In this document: positions 1-10,600 of the stretch, piece after piece | Layout of the letters: each line of letters begins with the position of its first letter | Numbering within the stretch: position 1 is the stretch's first letter | NCBI RefSeq assembly: GCF_020360975.1 | Contig: NW_025408669.1 | Span: 2,914,001 to 2,978,000, forward strand | Direction of reading: 5' to 3' | Source of the DNA: Hirsutella rhossiliensis | Taxonomy: Eukaryota; Ascomycota; Sordariomycetes; Hypocreales; Ophiocordycipitaceae | Length of the DNA stretch: 64,000 nucleotides | Made by a program: the position numbers and the translations under genes | Notes under the pieces: generated by a model | Told to the model about the DNA's origin: nothing | Database searches by the model: none | The model's input: the letters and a program-made list of their open reading frames with translations, nothing else

Positions 1-357
1 GTATCTTCCTCACGCAACGAAATCATCTTTGCTGTGCCGATTGACTCCGTAATTGCCGTTCTAGCTTCCTTAATTAGCTTCTTCTCATATAGGTATTCCT
101 TACGCATATTTTCATAATGTGAAGTGGCTGCCGAGAAAGCTTTCTGCTGAGCCGAAGTGAGGCCTGCATAGGTTATAACACCGGCAGCAAACTCGGAAAA
201 CGTAGGCCGAACGGGGATTGTAACGGACTGTTCCTTCCTCAAATACTAGTCCATGGATGGTCTCGTCAACCCTCGCACGAAGCTCCTTATTCCACTTATC
301 CCAGTCCTGAGGTTCTGAGAGAATCGTGCGGCGGGTGGAATTGGTGTTCTTCGACAT
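1..357 (-). pseudogene. copia-type Gag fragment, frameshifted, cut by window edge
   Basis: The reading starts at a Met at 357 (MSKNTNSTRR) and runs leftward. It contains a PQDWDKWNKEL segment of the kind found near the start of fungal Ty1/copia Gag proteins, which build the virus-like particle. The frame is lost near 230. In the neighbouring frame the protein continues through FAAGVITYAGLTSAQQ and the helical stretch YEKKLIKEARTAI to the window edge. The single frame change makes it a pseudogene as it stands. The charged helical composition resembles a second copia Gag at 48.4-49.2 kb in this window, but the two are not the same family. The rest of the element lies outside the window, so a host gene with a similar domain is not excluded. 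Confidence 0.5.
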
Positions 358-746
358 TGCGATTTGAAGGGTAAAGGGATAAAGGTATGAGTGATCAGAT
401 GGATTTGATCTTCGATAAATGGGAGTGCCTGCTGGCACTGTTGAAGGCGCAATATTGTGCACACGGAAGTTCCAGAAACTCTGTTTCTCCCGGGCTCATA
501 ACTCTCACGAAGAAAGTCAGCAGAAAGGTCATATTGTATTCCGTGTCTCTGTCCTCCTCCATTTCTGCCCTAAACCCAAGCCCCTATTTATATCCCTCTT
601 TCGTAGTAAAGGTAATGTGTTCAGGAGGCTGGGGACCTGGGGTTCCCAGCCTCTCGACTGGAGATGTTCCAGTCTTTTAAGAGGAGCTTTCAGCCTCCTC
701 GTTCAGACCTGGTTATCAGCTCCCTTGCTGCCCTAGCTACCCATGG
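358..746. other. non-coding stretch, probable copia leader/LTR remnant
   Basis: No convincing gene. It lies upstream of the minus-strand Gag and probably holds that element's leader and LTR, but no second LTR copy is available to define ends. A 9-bp perfect hairpin is visible: GAGGCTGGG at 625-633 pairs with CCCAGCCTC at 645-653 around an 11-nt loop. Its role is unknown. Confidence 0.35.
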
Positions 747-1019
747 GTGACCTGGTTGACTCGACCATGGGCCGTTCTTCGCGACAGCGTCAGGGTGATA
801 TTAGCTTGTGATCGAAACAAACCACCGCCAAGTGCTTCTACCGAACGAGTCCGTCGTACCACAAGTCGAAGAACTGGCTGCAAGTTTTCAGTCTTGGCCA
901 AACAGTCAAGAGATGGAACCACGTGGGCATTGACGCATCGGCCAGACGAGGAATGCGCCAGGCACAATCATCCACCAAGCGAGGACCCGTCTGCCCATCC
1001 GGCGCATCGTCGGCGACTA

Positions 1020-3127
1020 AGGGATTTTCCGGTGATCTGCCGGATCTGGCGATTCGCCGGATTTTGGGCTCATTGCATTCCAGCAAAGAACTGAGAATAA
1101 CTTCACGAATACTATTTGAATTGTTCTAAAATCTTATAAGAGCAGTTAATAATGCTCAAAGATGCCACTCAATCTTTTTTGAAGTCATCCAGCCATCGAG
1201 GTCGTCTTCTGTTACTCTCCGATCGCGCAAGTCCCGAAATGCACCCATTGCCTCCCGATCACTATCAACAGCTAAAGAGGGCCTTTGAGGACAGGATATG
1301 TCGTTTGAAGTTATCATTGCCTTATTATTTGCGTTATTATATAGTGTGTTTGGTACCTGCAATGCTATGGCCCGCTCTGGTGTGAACGGAAGAGTGACAA
1401 TTTTTGCAGCGTGAACATCCTGACTCCTCTCGCGACCCTCAGAAGCCACCGTCGCTCATTCTGCATTTTCTGTGGCTTTTCCACTTTCAAAATCTTCAGC
1501 TCTTGTTAATAATGCCAATTTATCTCCTTATTTTGCTTCACGGCCTCCGTCATCCGTCGTTTTCTCCCAATTTCCGCCTCTCATTGCTTCCTCTTCTCTA
1601 GAGCGAGAGCTTTTGCTCCGCTGCCTTCTGCTGTCGCTGAAGCTTTCAGGCCTCCTTCTTCAGAGCCTCCTCTTTCTTTTGAGTCCTTTCACTGTCATTT
1701 TTGGCGAGCTTGAGCCACAATTTTAGAGCTAAACACCTCGTCTGCACTAGAATCTGTACAGCAGAAGAGATCATCTTTGAAGCCTTACCGGTCTGCCTGC
1801 GCTGGTTCTTGTGACTACTTGTTCTCTGCATACTTTAACTCTCATATCAAGCACTTAAAACTCATATTGAGGGCTCCCGAGGTGCTGCTCAGCCTTCGGC
1901 TGTTGCGGCCAGCATCAACAGAGGACTTCTCGACTACTTCCTGAAATGCGTTCCAAAACACAGTCTAGATCTTCGATTTCAGCAATCCAATGAACCTTTT
2001 GATTTGTCTGTGTACTGGATAAGATCATGCGTATACGCTGTTGAGAGAGGCTGAATAACGATACATCAAGGGTTGCAGCCGATGAATGGATTGAGGAAAC
2101 ACCACAACGATCACTCGGTGCCGGTCACACCACTCCATAAATTCGATACTAAAATGGTTAAGTGGCCATCGGGAACCAAAGGCGATAAGCACAACCGTTT
2201 CGAGCTTTCACCCTGGTAAACCGGTCGAACGTACCGGTGAGCTGCTCATTTCAATATTGTGATTCGTCCACCTCGTTTTTGACGTGTTAAAAATATTTAT
2301 TGACGACTTGATTCACGTTTCACGAACCAAAGTCCAGAGTTTGTGCTGGCTTGTCTTGGTGGATGAGAAATGGGGCAGCGATGCCATCTCTTGACTGACG
2401 CACATCTTGAACGTAAGGGAGGATGGGTTGCCATTTTTTAATACGCCGAGCAATTTTGCCTTGTTTTCTTATAATAAGAGGAATACCCTGTTCGTTCAAA
2501 TGCTCATAAGGAATAGAAAGCCCATTTCATCCATGTTATACGTGTTTTAGGGTAGGGTGTCGAATTTCTCAATTTTCGTGCACGTCTTTCCTTGTCAGGT
2601 GTGAAAGCGGAGCCTCGCGCACTGAATTTCAAGCTAAAAATAAACCTTACATTCAGATGCATAGATAGGTTCTTTTCAGAAGATGCTTGTACCGTCGAAT
2701 CACGTTCAATCTGGCTCATTACGGGTGCGTAGAATGAAGTTATCCAGCTCGCCCTTCCAACCCCCATTTTTTGCAGTATCCTGAGCCAAGTTCTGCACTA
2801 TGGATAGAATGGGAGAATCCCACATGATTAAAGCCTACGATGAAAGCCAATAATGTTCTGTTTTGCTGTATTGGCTGAAATGACTTACACAATCTGTCGG
2901 CATCCTATTTTGGCCGTTGCTTGGTTTGATGTCAGCACCGCAGCGCATTGCCCCTAGATAAAAGTTCTAAATATATGCCAGACTTTCACTGCTTCTGATG
3001 ATTCAGGAAATCAAAGGATACGTCAATTGGCACCGTTGTTGTTGAGCTATTGTCGATTGATGTTGAGCGTGCGAAGTCGCCGCAATCCGGCAGATCACCA
3101 GATCCGGCAGATCATCGGAAAATCCCT
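1020..3127 (-). mobile_element. Fot1/pogo-like (Tc1-mariner) element, decayed
   Basis: Imperfect terminal inverted repeats of about 45 bp: AGGGATTTTCCGGTGATCTG at 1020 matches the reverse complement of the end at 3127 (AGGGATTTTCCGATGATCTG). Both ends are flanked by TA (1018-1019 and 3128-3129), the duplication typical of Tc1/mariner elements. The 2108-bp length is close to that of fungal Fot1-like elements. It sits inside the MULE transposase, so it inserted later than the MULE. Confidence 0.82.
1646..2767 (-). pseudogene. degenerate Fot1-like transposase
   Basis: Remnant of the pogo-type DDE transposase of the surrounding element, read leftward. Near 2505-2540 the minus strand encodes TYNMDEMGFLFL, which matches the first catalytic Asp motif (YNMDE.GF) of Fot1/Pot2 transposases. 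Near 2060-2090 a form of the LQPLDVSLFS motif can be read (ATLDVSLFS). The far end (1831-1646) encodes a Lys-rich helical tail, KLWLKLAKNDSERTQKKEE, as usual at the C-terminus of this family. Many stops and frame changes lie between these islands, so no product is expected. The N-terminal HTH part (above 2767) is too eroded to outline. Confidence 0.6.
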
Positions 3128-3292
3128 TATTTCAAGCCTAGCATTATCTGGCACCGCCCTGCGCGACATACGAACCTATGTGCACAAGCACTCACTCAGA
3201 CACACTCGCAACGCAGCGAGACATATACAATCGGATTGCAGCGACAAGGAGGGATCTGCGAGAAGGCCAAAGCAGCATACAAGCACTGGTTG

Positions 3293-3619
3293 TGTTGCAC
3301 TGTTACACTGGCACATCAATATCTACAAGCCTCATCAACCTTTCTTTTGCAAGGCTTATTCACCATTCCCTCAGCCGAGGCATATTCGGCCGTATACTCA
3401 GCCAAGACTCATTTTGTCTTCCAGTCAACCTAGGCTAATGCAGGCAATTAACCTTCCTGCCTACGCTTTTCACAGCCACAACCCAACAGCTGGGTTATTC
3501 ATTCACTTCCACTGTTCTTCTAGCTATATAAGATCATTTACACTCCCTCTCTAGATAGAAGAATCAAGAGCTTTATTCCACTCAAGATTAATGATTGCTG
3601 CCCATCTCGTACTGCAATA
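3293..3619. repeat. solo LTR 1, 327 bp, TSD GGTTG
   Basis: Starts TGTTGCA and ends TGCAATA, a near-perfect short inverted repeat. It is bracketed by direct 5-bp duplicates GGTTG (3288-3292 and 3620-3624). Excision with one duplicate restores the MULE reading frame, which proves the insertion borders. A TATATAAG box lies near 3524. No internal retrotransposon sequence remains, so it is a recombination-derived solo LTR. Confidence 0.85.
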
Positions 3620-5513
3620 GGTTGATCAGTTGTATAGCGAGGGCTTCTGGTGCCAAATCAAGCTGGACTCCGACAACCGACTCACAGCCATCTTCTTCGC
3701 CCATCCGGATTCTGTTGCATATTTGCAATGTAACCCAGACGTCTTGTTATTGGACTGCACCTATAAGACGAACAAGTACGAGATGCCACTCCTTGACATG
3801 GTTGGCGTCGACTCCTGCCAGAGGTCCTTTTGCATTGCGTTTGCCTTCTTGTCCGGTGAATCGGCAGAGGACTACTCCTGGGCCCTGCAACATCTCAGAA
3901 CTCTGTACCAGCGTGATCTGCCATCCGTCATCTTAACTGATCGATGCATAGCGGCGATGAATGCCGCTGCAATCTGGTTCGCTTTTGCCAAAGCGTTACT
4001 TTGCCTGTGGCACGTGAACAAGGCTGTTCTTCAACGTTGTCGGCCCTTCTTTACCCCGAAAGGTGATCACGCAACTCCGGATCAGACCAAAAACGACTCT
4101 TGGAATGAGTTCTCTGGGTTCTGGCATTCGATCGTGGCGTCACCCGACGAAACTGGCTCGACCCGCACAAGTAGAAGATCGTCAAGGCTGGGTGGATAAA
4201 CATTTGCATTTCGGGAACGTGGCCACCCCAAGGCAGGTGACTTGCGTTCTGTAGCACGTAACAGAAACTAATGTGTAAGATCCAGGGCTGAAGGCATTCA
4301 TTCGCTGATGAAATCGCACATCAAAACGTCCACGTTTGACCTCTTTGACGTTTGGCAGGCAATGAAGCACGCTATCACGAACCAGCTGAAGGAGCTTAAG
4401 CACGTGCGAGTCTCCCAACAAATAAGGCTTCCGCTGGATGTTTCTGGAGTTTTGTTCGAGGCAGTACGAGGTTGGGTCTCGCATCATGCATTGCGCAAGG
4501 TACAAGAGCAACGGCAATTATACCCAGAAGCCAAACAGGAGCTCTGCAGTCAGACTTTCACATCATCGCATGGACTTCCATGCTCTCAGACTCTGAAGAA
4601 ACTAGAAGACGAAAAGCGAGCTCTTTCGCTGGAGCATTTCCATCCGCACTGGCATTTGAAGCGAGATGAGGTTCAGCCGCTCCCTATTTTGGAACCTCAA
4701 CGAGCTATTGATCGACTTAGTCTGCGTCGTATTCAGCCAGCGACAAGCACGAGGCGCGAGCCATCTGGGTTTGAGCTGGTTGAAGGTAGCAAGAGAGCCC
4801 CCAGAAAGTGCAGCAGATGTCACGCACCAGGTCATATCAAGACGTCAAAGCACTGTCCGTTGAGGGGCAAGGAATCGCCGACACAGGCAGTGCAGGTCCC
4901 AGGCCCATTTGAACAGTCAAGTACGACCACAAGGCCAGCACTAGAACCTGTTTCCACCAGCACGACGGAAGCAGCTTCAATGGCGTCAGAGGATCCTTTA
5001 TGCGAGACTCTGATGAACGTCACTGCGCCTACACCATATGACCGCTGCATTCCACCTATACCGCAAGCATCCGATAGTGCTTACTCTGCCTCAACACCCG
5101 ACCACTCAGCCGGTGCCATGCGAGAGTCCGCCTCCGAAGAGCGTATAAGTGAAGAGGTGTCTTGCTCGCGCGAAACCTTGCGGACGTCGCCGCGGTACGA
5201 CTCACCAGAGACGATATATCGACGATACGTGGCCGCAAGAGGCGCATGGTACGCGGCACAGCCCGCCGGGAGCGTCAAGGCGAACCAACAATACCGTAGC
5301 GCAATGGGGCTTCCACAAGGATATGACAAGCAGAACTATAAGTGGTGTTTGGACTACAAACAGATGTCCAAACGTTGTATCACTTCGACGGGGTCAAGAA
5401 ATTGGACGAAAGAAGAGATGATGGCGTATCTGGATTGGAGCAAAGCAGAGGACGAGCGCATCGAAGCTCAAGTCGCTGAGGAGATGGGGGGCAACCCCTT
5501 GCGAATACGGTAA

Positions 5514-5805
5514 GAGAAAAGGTTTGAAAGAGATCTGGCAAAGGGTTGAAGAGGACAGCCGCGAACAAGAACTCTTGCATTCAGCAGACGGTAACGCAGA
5601 CAGATGTATCGTTGTCAAAGTGTAGAATACCATGAACGTTTCGCGGGTGCAATATCGTCTGTAAAAAACTGTCTTGCAGCACTTGTATCGTCTGATCCTT
5701 CGGTTGGCGCACACACTAGGATTAAGCGCAAACGCGCTAAAGTTACAGCGCTTTACAGTGGTTGTATAGCGGCTGACGTAATTTGGGCACCCGGGTGCCC
5801 ATGTA
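5514..5805. other. spacer between MULE and pogo element, with a perfect palindrome
   Basis: No gene seen. Presumably the 3' end of the MULE plus older flank. A perfect 16-bp palindrome GGGCACCCGGGTGCCC lies at 5785-5800, five bases before the pogo inverted repeat that starts at 5806. Confidence 0.5.
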
Positions 5806-5900
5806 ACGTAATCCACACCCTTCCCGGTCAGACCCCCTACTCGGTCAGAAAAACTCCCCACCGCCGCGACCCACACTTATGGCAAGACAAGCCGAGCACG

Positions 5901-7010
5901 ATGACGGCGACGGGAGACCAATCGGTTCCACGCGAAGAACGGGTCCTGCTCGCCGTCAGGGCCTATCAGCAGGGCCAATTCGAAAGTACCCGCAAGGCTG
6001 CGGCCGCATACGACGTCCCTTAATCGACAGTATCTAATCGACTGCGCGGTGTCATTCGCCGACGCGACGCTTAGATGAATAACCTAAAGTTGACGGGGAC
6101 GGAAGAGACTGCCCTGGTATAATGGATCTTGTCGATGGACGAGCGAGGGATGCCGCCGATAGTAGCTTACACTTATCGGATGGCCAACTTATTGCTTTCC
6201 GAGCGAGGCAAAGATCCTATCGGGGAAAACTAGGTGCGGAAGTTTATTGGCCGCCACGGCGATATTAAGGCAAAAGTCTTTGATCCGAATATACGGCGCC
6301 GTATAGTTAGTACGCATCGACTTCTTATTCTCGACGGGCACGGCAGCTACGTTAGGCCGGAATTTGACAAGTACTATACGGCTAATTCTATCGTGGTACT
6401 GCAAATGCCTACATATTGTCACGACCCTGCGCGCCAGCGTAGAGACACCAGCGCAGAACCTCACCAGTGTCACGTGCCCAAGCAGCATCACGTGCCCACG
6501 TGCGACCTCGTGCTTACCTGAGCGCTGCTGAGGTAACCTCGTGCATATGCACATAAGGGCCAGCTCGGTCGTGTAGTCTAGTCTTTCTTTCTTGCTCCTT
6601 AGCTTTGAGTCTTCGTTCATAGTGCCAATACATCTTTATAGCCGTCAAGGCTCGTATGTGCCTGGCCGTAACACATATTCCTCGCATCTCTTATAGCCTC
6701 TTAATGTCGGGTGCTTCTCGCCGTTAAAAACAATATACGGCCGGAAGGTTTAAGAGAAAATACTCGCTAGGATCCATTATATCGACAAATAGGACTTCCT
6801 TCCTATATACTTAGAGGCTCGCCGATAAGCACTTTCGCCGTCGAATATCTAAAGCGGATTTATAGCAATAGGCCTCTTTCCGTTCGACCTAAACGGGGTA
6901 TTATCGCGGTTATAAGTTCAGGTTGACAAAGTTAGTAACGATCACGGCGACAAGAATACTCCAAGCCCCAACAAGAGCCTAGAAGCAGCCAAGACTCCGT
7001 ATAACGTCAA
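5901..7010 (+). pseudogene. pogo-like transposase, N-terminal and DDE part, stops of RIP type
   Basis: Starts with MTATGDQSVPREERVLLAV and a psq-type HTH (AYQQGQFESTRKAAAAYDVP). Then follow ALV*WILSMDERGMPP, MANLLLSERG and VRKFIGRHGDIKAKVF (CENPB-type DNA-binding region), LLILDGHGSYVRPEFDKYY and, after a solo LTR, HLL*PLNVGCFS, HYIDK*DFLP and GLFPFDLNGVLSRL. The segment between the CENPB part and LILDGHGS, which holds the first catalytic Asp, is deleted. Each premature stop sits where the family has Gln or Trp (CAG to TAG, CAA to TAA, TGG to TAG), and LQPLD has become LQPLN, so all are C-to-T or G-to-A changes as left by RIP. It ends around TPYNV near 7010. Confidence 0.8.
6417..6673. repeat. 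solo LTR 2, 257 bp, TSD CATAT
   Basis: Begins TGTCACG and ends CGTAACA. Flanked by CATAT at 6412-6416 and 6674-6678. It splits the pogo transposase between MPTY and SSHLL; joining the flanks restores the conserved order. Typical of a fungal gypsy LTR, with no internal sequence left. Confidence 0.85.
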
Positions 7011-7630
7011 CCTCTCGCGAAGAGAGGGTGCAAGTGATGAATAGATTAAGTTCCTTGTCCTTAGATTCTTTCTCCTCTCTAACAAAAAGTGACTTCTTAT
7101 AGTTCCCGTCACCTGTGGCTGCCTTGTGGTGGCGATGTCGCCACCCAGGCCGCCTAGATGACGTTGTCATCTAGAAGGTTCGATACCACCGCTTACCAAC
7201 GACATTATTCATCCTTCTCAGTCACCTTTGCTAGAGTCAGCCCGACTAGGTAACCTTCGGACTTAGATCGTTAACCCGTTTTCACGACACAACCAGCTCA
7301 GGGTTCTTAATAGTGCAAACCGTTTACACTATTAGTCCGGACTGCTCGTCTTAAGTCTGGTTCGATCGTGTCAAAAGCAAATGATGAGAAATCTTAAAAT
7401 ACGTCGAACAGCTGTTAAGTTGCCAAGGCAATGGGCTTAACGGCTGAATATCCAGCCCGAAGGCTGAACATCGTATACCTGCAATTCGGCTTTCCCAAGG
7501 AGGGCCCCTAGAAACCCCCCTTTCGCCTGCAGCGGCCAACCAGCTATTTAAAACGCTTCCTAGCAGGCCCAGTCTAGCTATATACCCTATACCTCACCGC
7601 CCCTTTCCTGTAGCTTAGGGAAGACGACGT
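7011..7630. other. non-coding boundary zone between pogo left half and first Helitron
   Basis: No gene. It probably contains the 3' end of the minus-strand Helitron, but a canonical terminus could not be fixed. Three hairpins are visible: CCTCTC/GAGAGG at about 7010-7027, GGTGGCGA/TCGCCACC near 7126-7143, and CTAGATGAC/GTCATCTAG near 7154-7174. The last two are possible Helitron terminators. CAGCCCGAAGGCTG near 7457 is a further short stem. Confidence 0.4.
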
Positions 7631-10600
7631 TTAGTCAAGATAAAGTGGTGGATACGGCGCATCGGTAAGCTGTTGAGCCTGACGGCGTTTTTGGTCAGCG
7701 AGGCGCATCTTCATCCCTATCTCATAGTTAGCCGTGAATGCAATACGTAGGAAATGCGCATAACCTTCCGTCGGCGCGTGGTTATAGAGGCTCTGACGAT
7801 CGAAAGGCGCCTCAAGGAGTAAGCCTTGCAGCGACGTAACCCGTGATACAGCAACATAGCTAATACCGGCCTGGAAGTCGCGTGAAGCGAGGTCAGTAAC
7901 TATTTGATCCTTCGTTAGGCTCTGGCATTTGTGAACAGTGATAGCAAAAGCCACCGTCAGGGGAAACTGCGTGCGAGCGCAGGTCTCGTTGCCCACTAGG
8001 AAATCACGCCTGACTGGGAGGATGGGTGAGATTTTCCTGCCCTCATTAGTTGTTAGATATGACGGTCCGTCGTAGCTGTCAAAGTCCACCATGATAACGG
8101 CTGGGGGGTCTTCCAATGGGTCGGCGCCTGCGTTCCAGGCGATATCGTATACAGTACCCTGAGCACCGTTAACTAGGCCAGCTGGCTGCCATAGGTTAGT
8201 AGTGAGCATTACCCTGGCGCCCTTGGCAACAGGGAACTTGTTAGATAGATTGCCAGCATTGTCGCTTGGTGCCTGTCCCGCGCCCTTGCCCTGATTCTTT
8301 GCCTCCACCTGTATTGCCGGGGCGTTGAGGTGCACCATATGCTCGTGGTTGTATTCGTTGACCCGGGCCTTTGAAATACACCCGCAAAGCGGTACTGAAG
8401 CTGTCAACCTCACCCTGCATTAGCCTAGCCTGTACCCGATTACTAAGGAGGTTCCAGGACGTTATAGACAACTTGACTTCACGCAGTTCCTGCAACGCCT
8501 GACGGAACTGGGCCTGATCATCGCCAACCTGGCGCTGTACCGTGATCAGGAAGACAGTGCGGTCAAACAACCGGTAGGCTACCTGCCCTTTCCTTTCCAA
8601 CGAGGACAGGCCGGTTCTCGTCGAATACAGGGGCTTTTGCCGGACTGGTGGCAACTGGAAGAAATCGCCCACAAGCAAGACGCTCACACCACCAAAGAAC
8701 TCGACTTTGCGCTGTGGAAAGGCCTGTCGCAAACGGGAATCGATCCGCGCGAGCTGCTCAAGCCCTAGCATGCTCTTTTCATCGATAACGAGGTATTTCA
8801 CGTGCCGTAGGCGGGACTGAAGGGCGGCTGCGTCGGTTGGGGAAGGTCGGTAAAGGACCACCCACAGGAGGCGTAGCAACGAATGAATAGTGCTACCCTG
8901 TATCTGGTTACTCGCAACGCCTGTTGGCGCCACGCGGCAAATTGGGCTAGGATTCGGTAGGGCGGCTGCCTGAAGATGGGAGGAAAGCACCTTGATAAGG
9001 AATGACTTGCCTGTGCCACCACCACCATCAACGTGAAGAAGGATTTGAGTAGGATTTTGCGCCTGGAAGTGACCTATGAATGTGTCGTACACGAGCCGTT
9101 GTTGTGGGTTCAGCTCATCACGCCAGTGAGGGCCAAGGACCTCCACATTGTTGGCTACGGAGTGGCTAGCGATAAGGTCTTTCCAGTAGCCATCTCGAAG
9201 CTCCGGATAAGTACCCACATGCCGGGACCAGTCGTAATTGACGTCGATATCGCGGTGGCCAAGTATGTCAAGGTCTTCCTGGGTAAGGGGTGGTCAGGTA
9301 AAGGGCAGCCAGGCGAATCCAGTCTTCGTCATCAAATTCTTCCTCCACAGGCAGAGCCTCGTATTGATCCTCTTGAGGCTGTAATCGAGCCTCACTTGGC
9401 TGGCCGTAATGGTCATCATCGTGACTGTGATGCTGCCAACAATAGGAGAAGGCCTGAACGTGGGAACTAAAAAGCTGGCCGTCGAAAGTGAGGAGCTCAT
9501 CGAGCCGGCGATGTGGGTGATTTAAAGTCAGCTTTACACGGCAGTAGTCTGGCCACTGCTGGCCTTCTGGATCAGCCTGATAGCGAGGAAAGTAAACCAA
9601 CACACGGGGCCTGCCGTGGACGTTGCCTGGCTGCCATTGCTTCCACTTGGAAGGGTCTCTAGAGCGGAAATTCCAGAATTTGAGGAAGGAGACGTAAGTG
9701 AGGTCCGTTAGAGCTTCTGGGCGTTGACTGTACTTCTCGTAGACGTTGGGTGCCTCATCAACCTCATCGCCGTCAATGCGGAGGTAGCGGAATGCCTATC
9801 AGAATTACGGCAGTCAACGTATAGGCAGGTACCAGGAACCTCCTGTAACGGCAGGCCGAGGAGCAAGTGGCAAACCTCCTGCTTCGAGTAATCCCGCTCA
9901 GAAACTAGCTGATTTAGTAGCTTTGACGTAAAGGAAATCAGGGGGTTGTGGTCCTTAACCCGGGGCATCAGGGCCTTCCCAATCTGGGCAAAAGAATCGC
10001 TCTTCTTTTCTGACTTGGAGCAGTATTTTGCTGCGTAGTCGATCACCTGCTGTAGACTCGTGCAGGGCGAGACATCTGTATTGGCTAGCCACGCAACGGT
10101 AAGCAAGCGGTTATAGTGGTTAATCTGGCCATCGTTCCGCGCGCCCTAAAGCTCCAGTGCTTAGAGTGAGGAGCCTTGTCAAGGAGGCTAGTAGGCGCTG
10201 GCCGTGAGGAAATCCGAAGCGGCACTCCATCTGCTTGGTATGCTTGCTGAGGTGCATACAGTAGTTGTTACAGTGGTGGCGTTGCACGCGGTTGACTATC
10301 ATCGATAGGAATTGAACGGTAAGGGGGTGTTGCAACAGATTAATGATCAGAGGTTTCCTTCTCCGGGTGCCTGTATGCGCCGAGGCTCCGGGTTGATAGC
10401 AGATATGTAATATCCCCAGATACGGGCGAATCGCTCGGGACCGATCATTGTCAGGATCCAAGTCTGGGTGGCCACTTAGCCAATATAGGCCATGGTGGTG
10501 ACTGGAACCCCTGCCCTGCCACTCGTACCGACCCCAAAAGTCCGTTAGGTTGAACTTCCGCTTCAGGACAATAGCCCTAAGCAATGTATAGCGCTTATGG

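Larger units (their letters stand above)
747..5513 (+). pseudogene. MULE-family transposase, broken by two insertions
   Basis: Mutator-like DDE transposase. The N-terminal FAR1-like zinc region lies at 747-1017 (ILACDRNK, HNHPPSEDPSAHPAHRR). It resumes after an inserted Fot1-like element (1020-3127) with HSDTLATQRDIYNRIAATRR, and again after a solo LTR (3293-3619) with DQLYSEGFW. Removing the LTR and one 5-bp duplicate joins SIQALV directly to DQLYSEG in frame. The catalytic core at about 3720-4040 shows LLDCTYKTNKYEMP, ILTDRCIAAMNA and CLWHVNKAV. Frame is lost near 4150 and the LHFGNV region is damaged. The C-terminal part (4308-5513, 401 aa open) ends with a CCHC-type knuckle, CSRCHAPGH near 4809, and a low-complexity tail. 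Dead as a gene. No MULE terminal repeats could be assigned. Confidence 0.8.

Noticed and set aside
2200..2500. Host gene within the Fot1-like element
   Set aside because: The fragments read as degraded transposase on the minus strand, and the region lies between the element's inverted repeats.
7126..7174. Hairpins as the exact 3' end of Helitron family 1
   Set aside because: No CTRR sequence in the right place and no second copy for comparison; left as an unresolved boundary.
7140..7330. Possible primer-binding site (TGGTATCGAACC on the minus strand) and leader of an LTR element
   Set aside because: The motif is suggestive, but no LTR pair, coding region or target duplication supports it.
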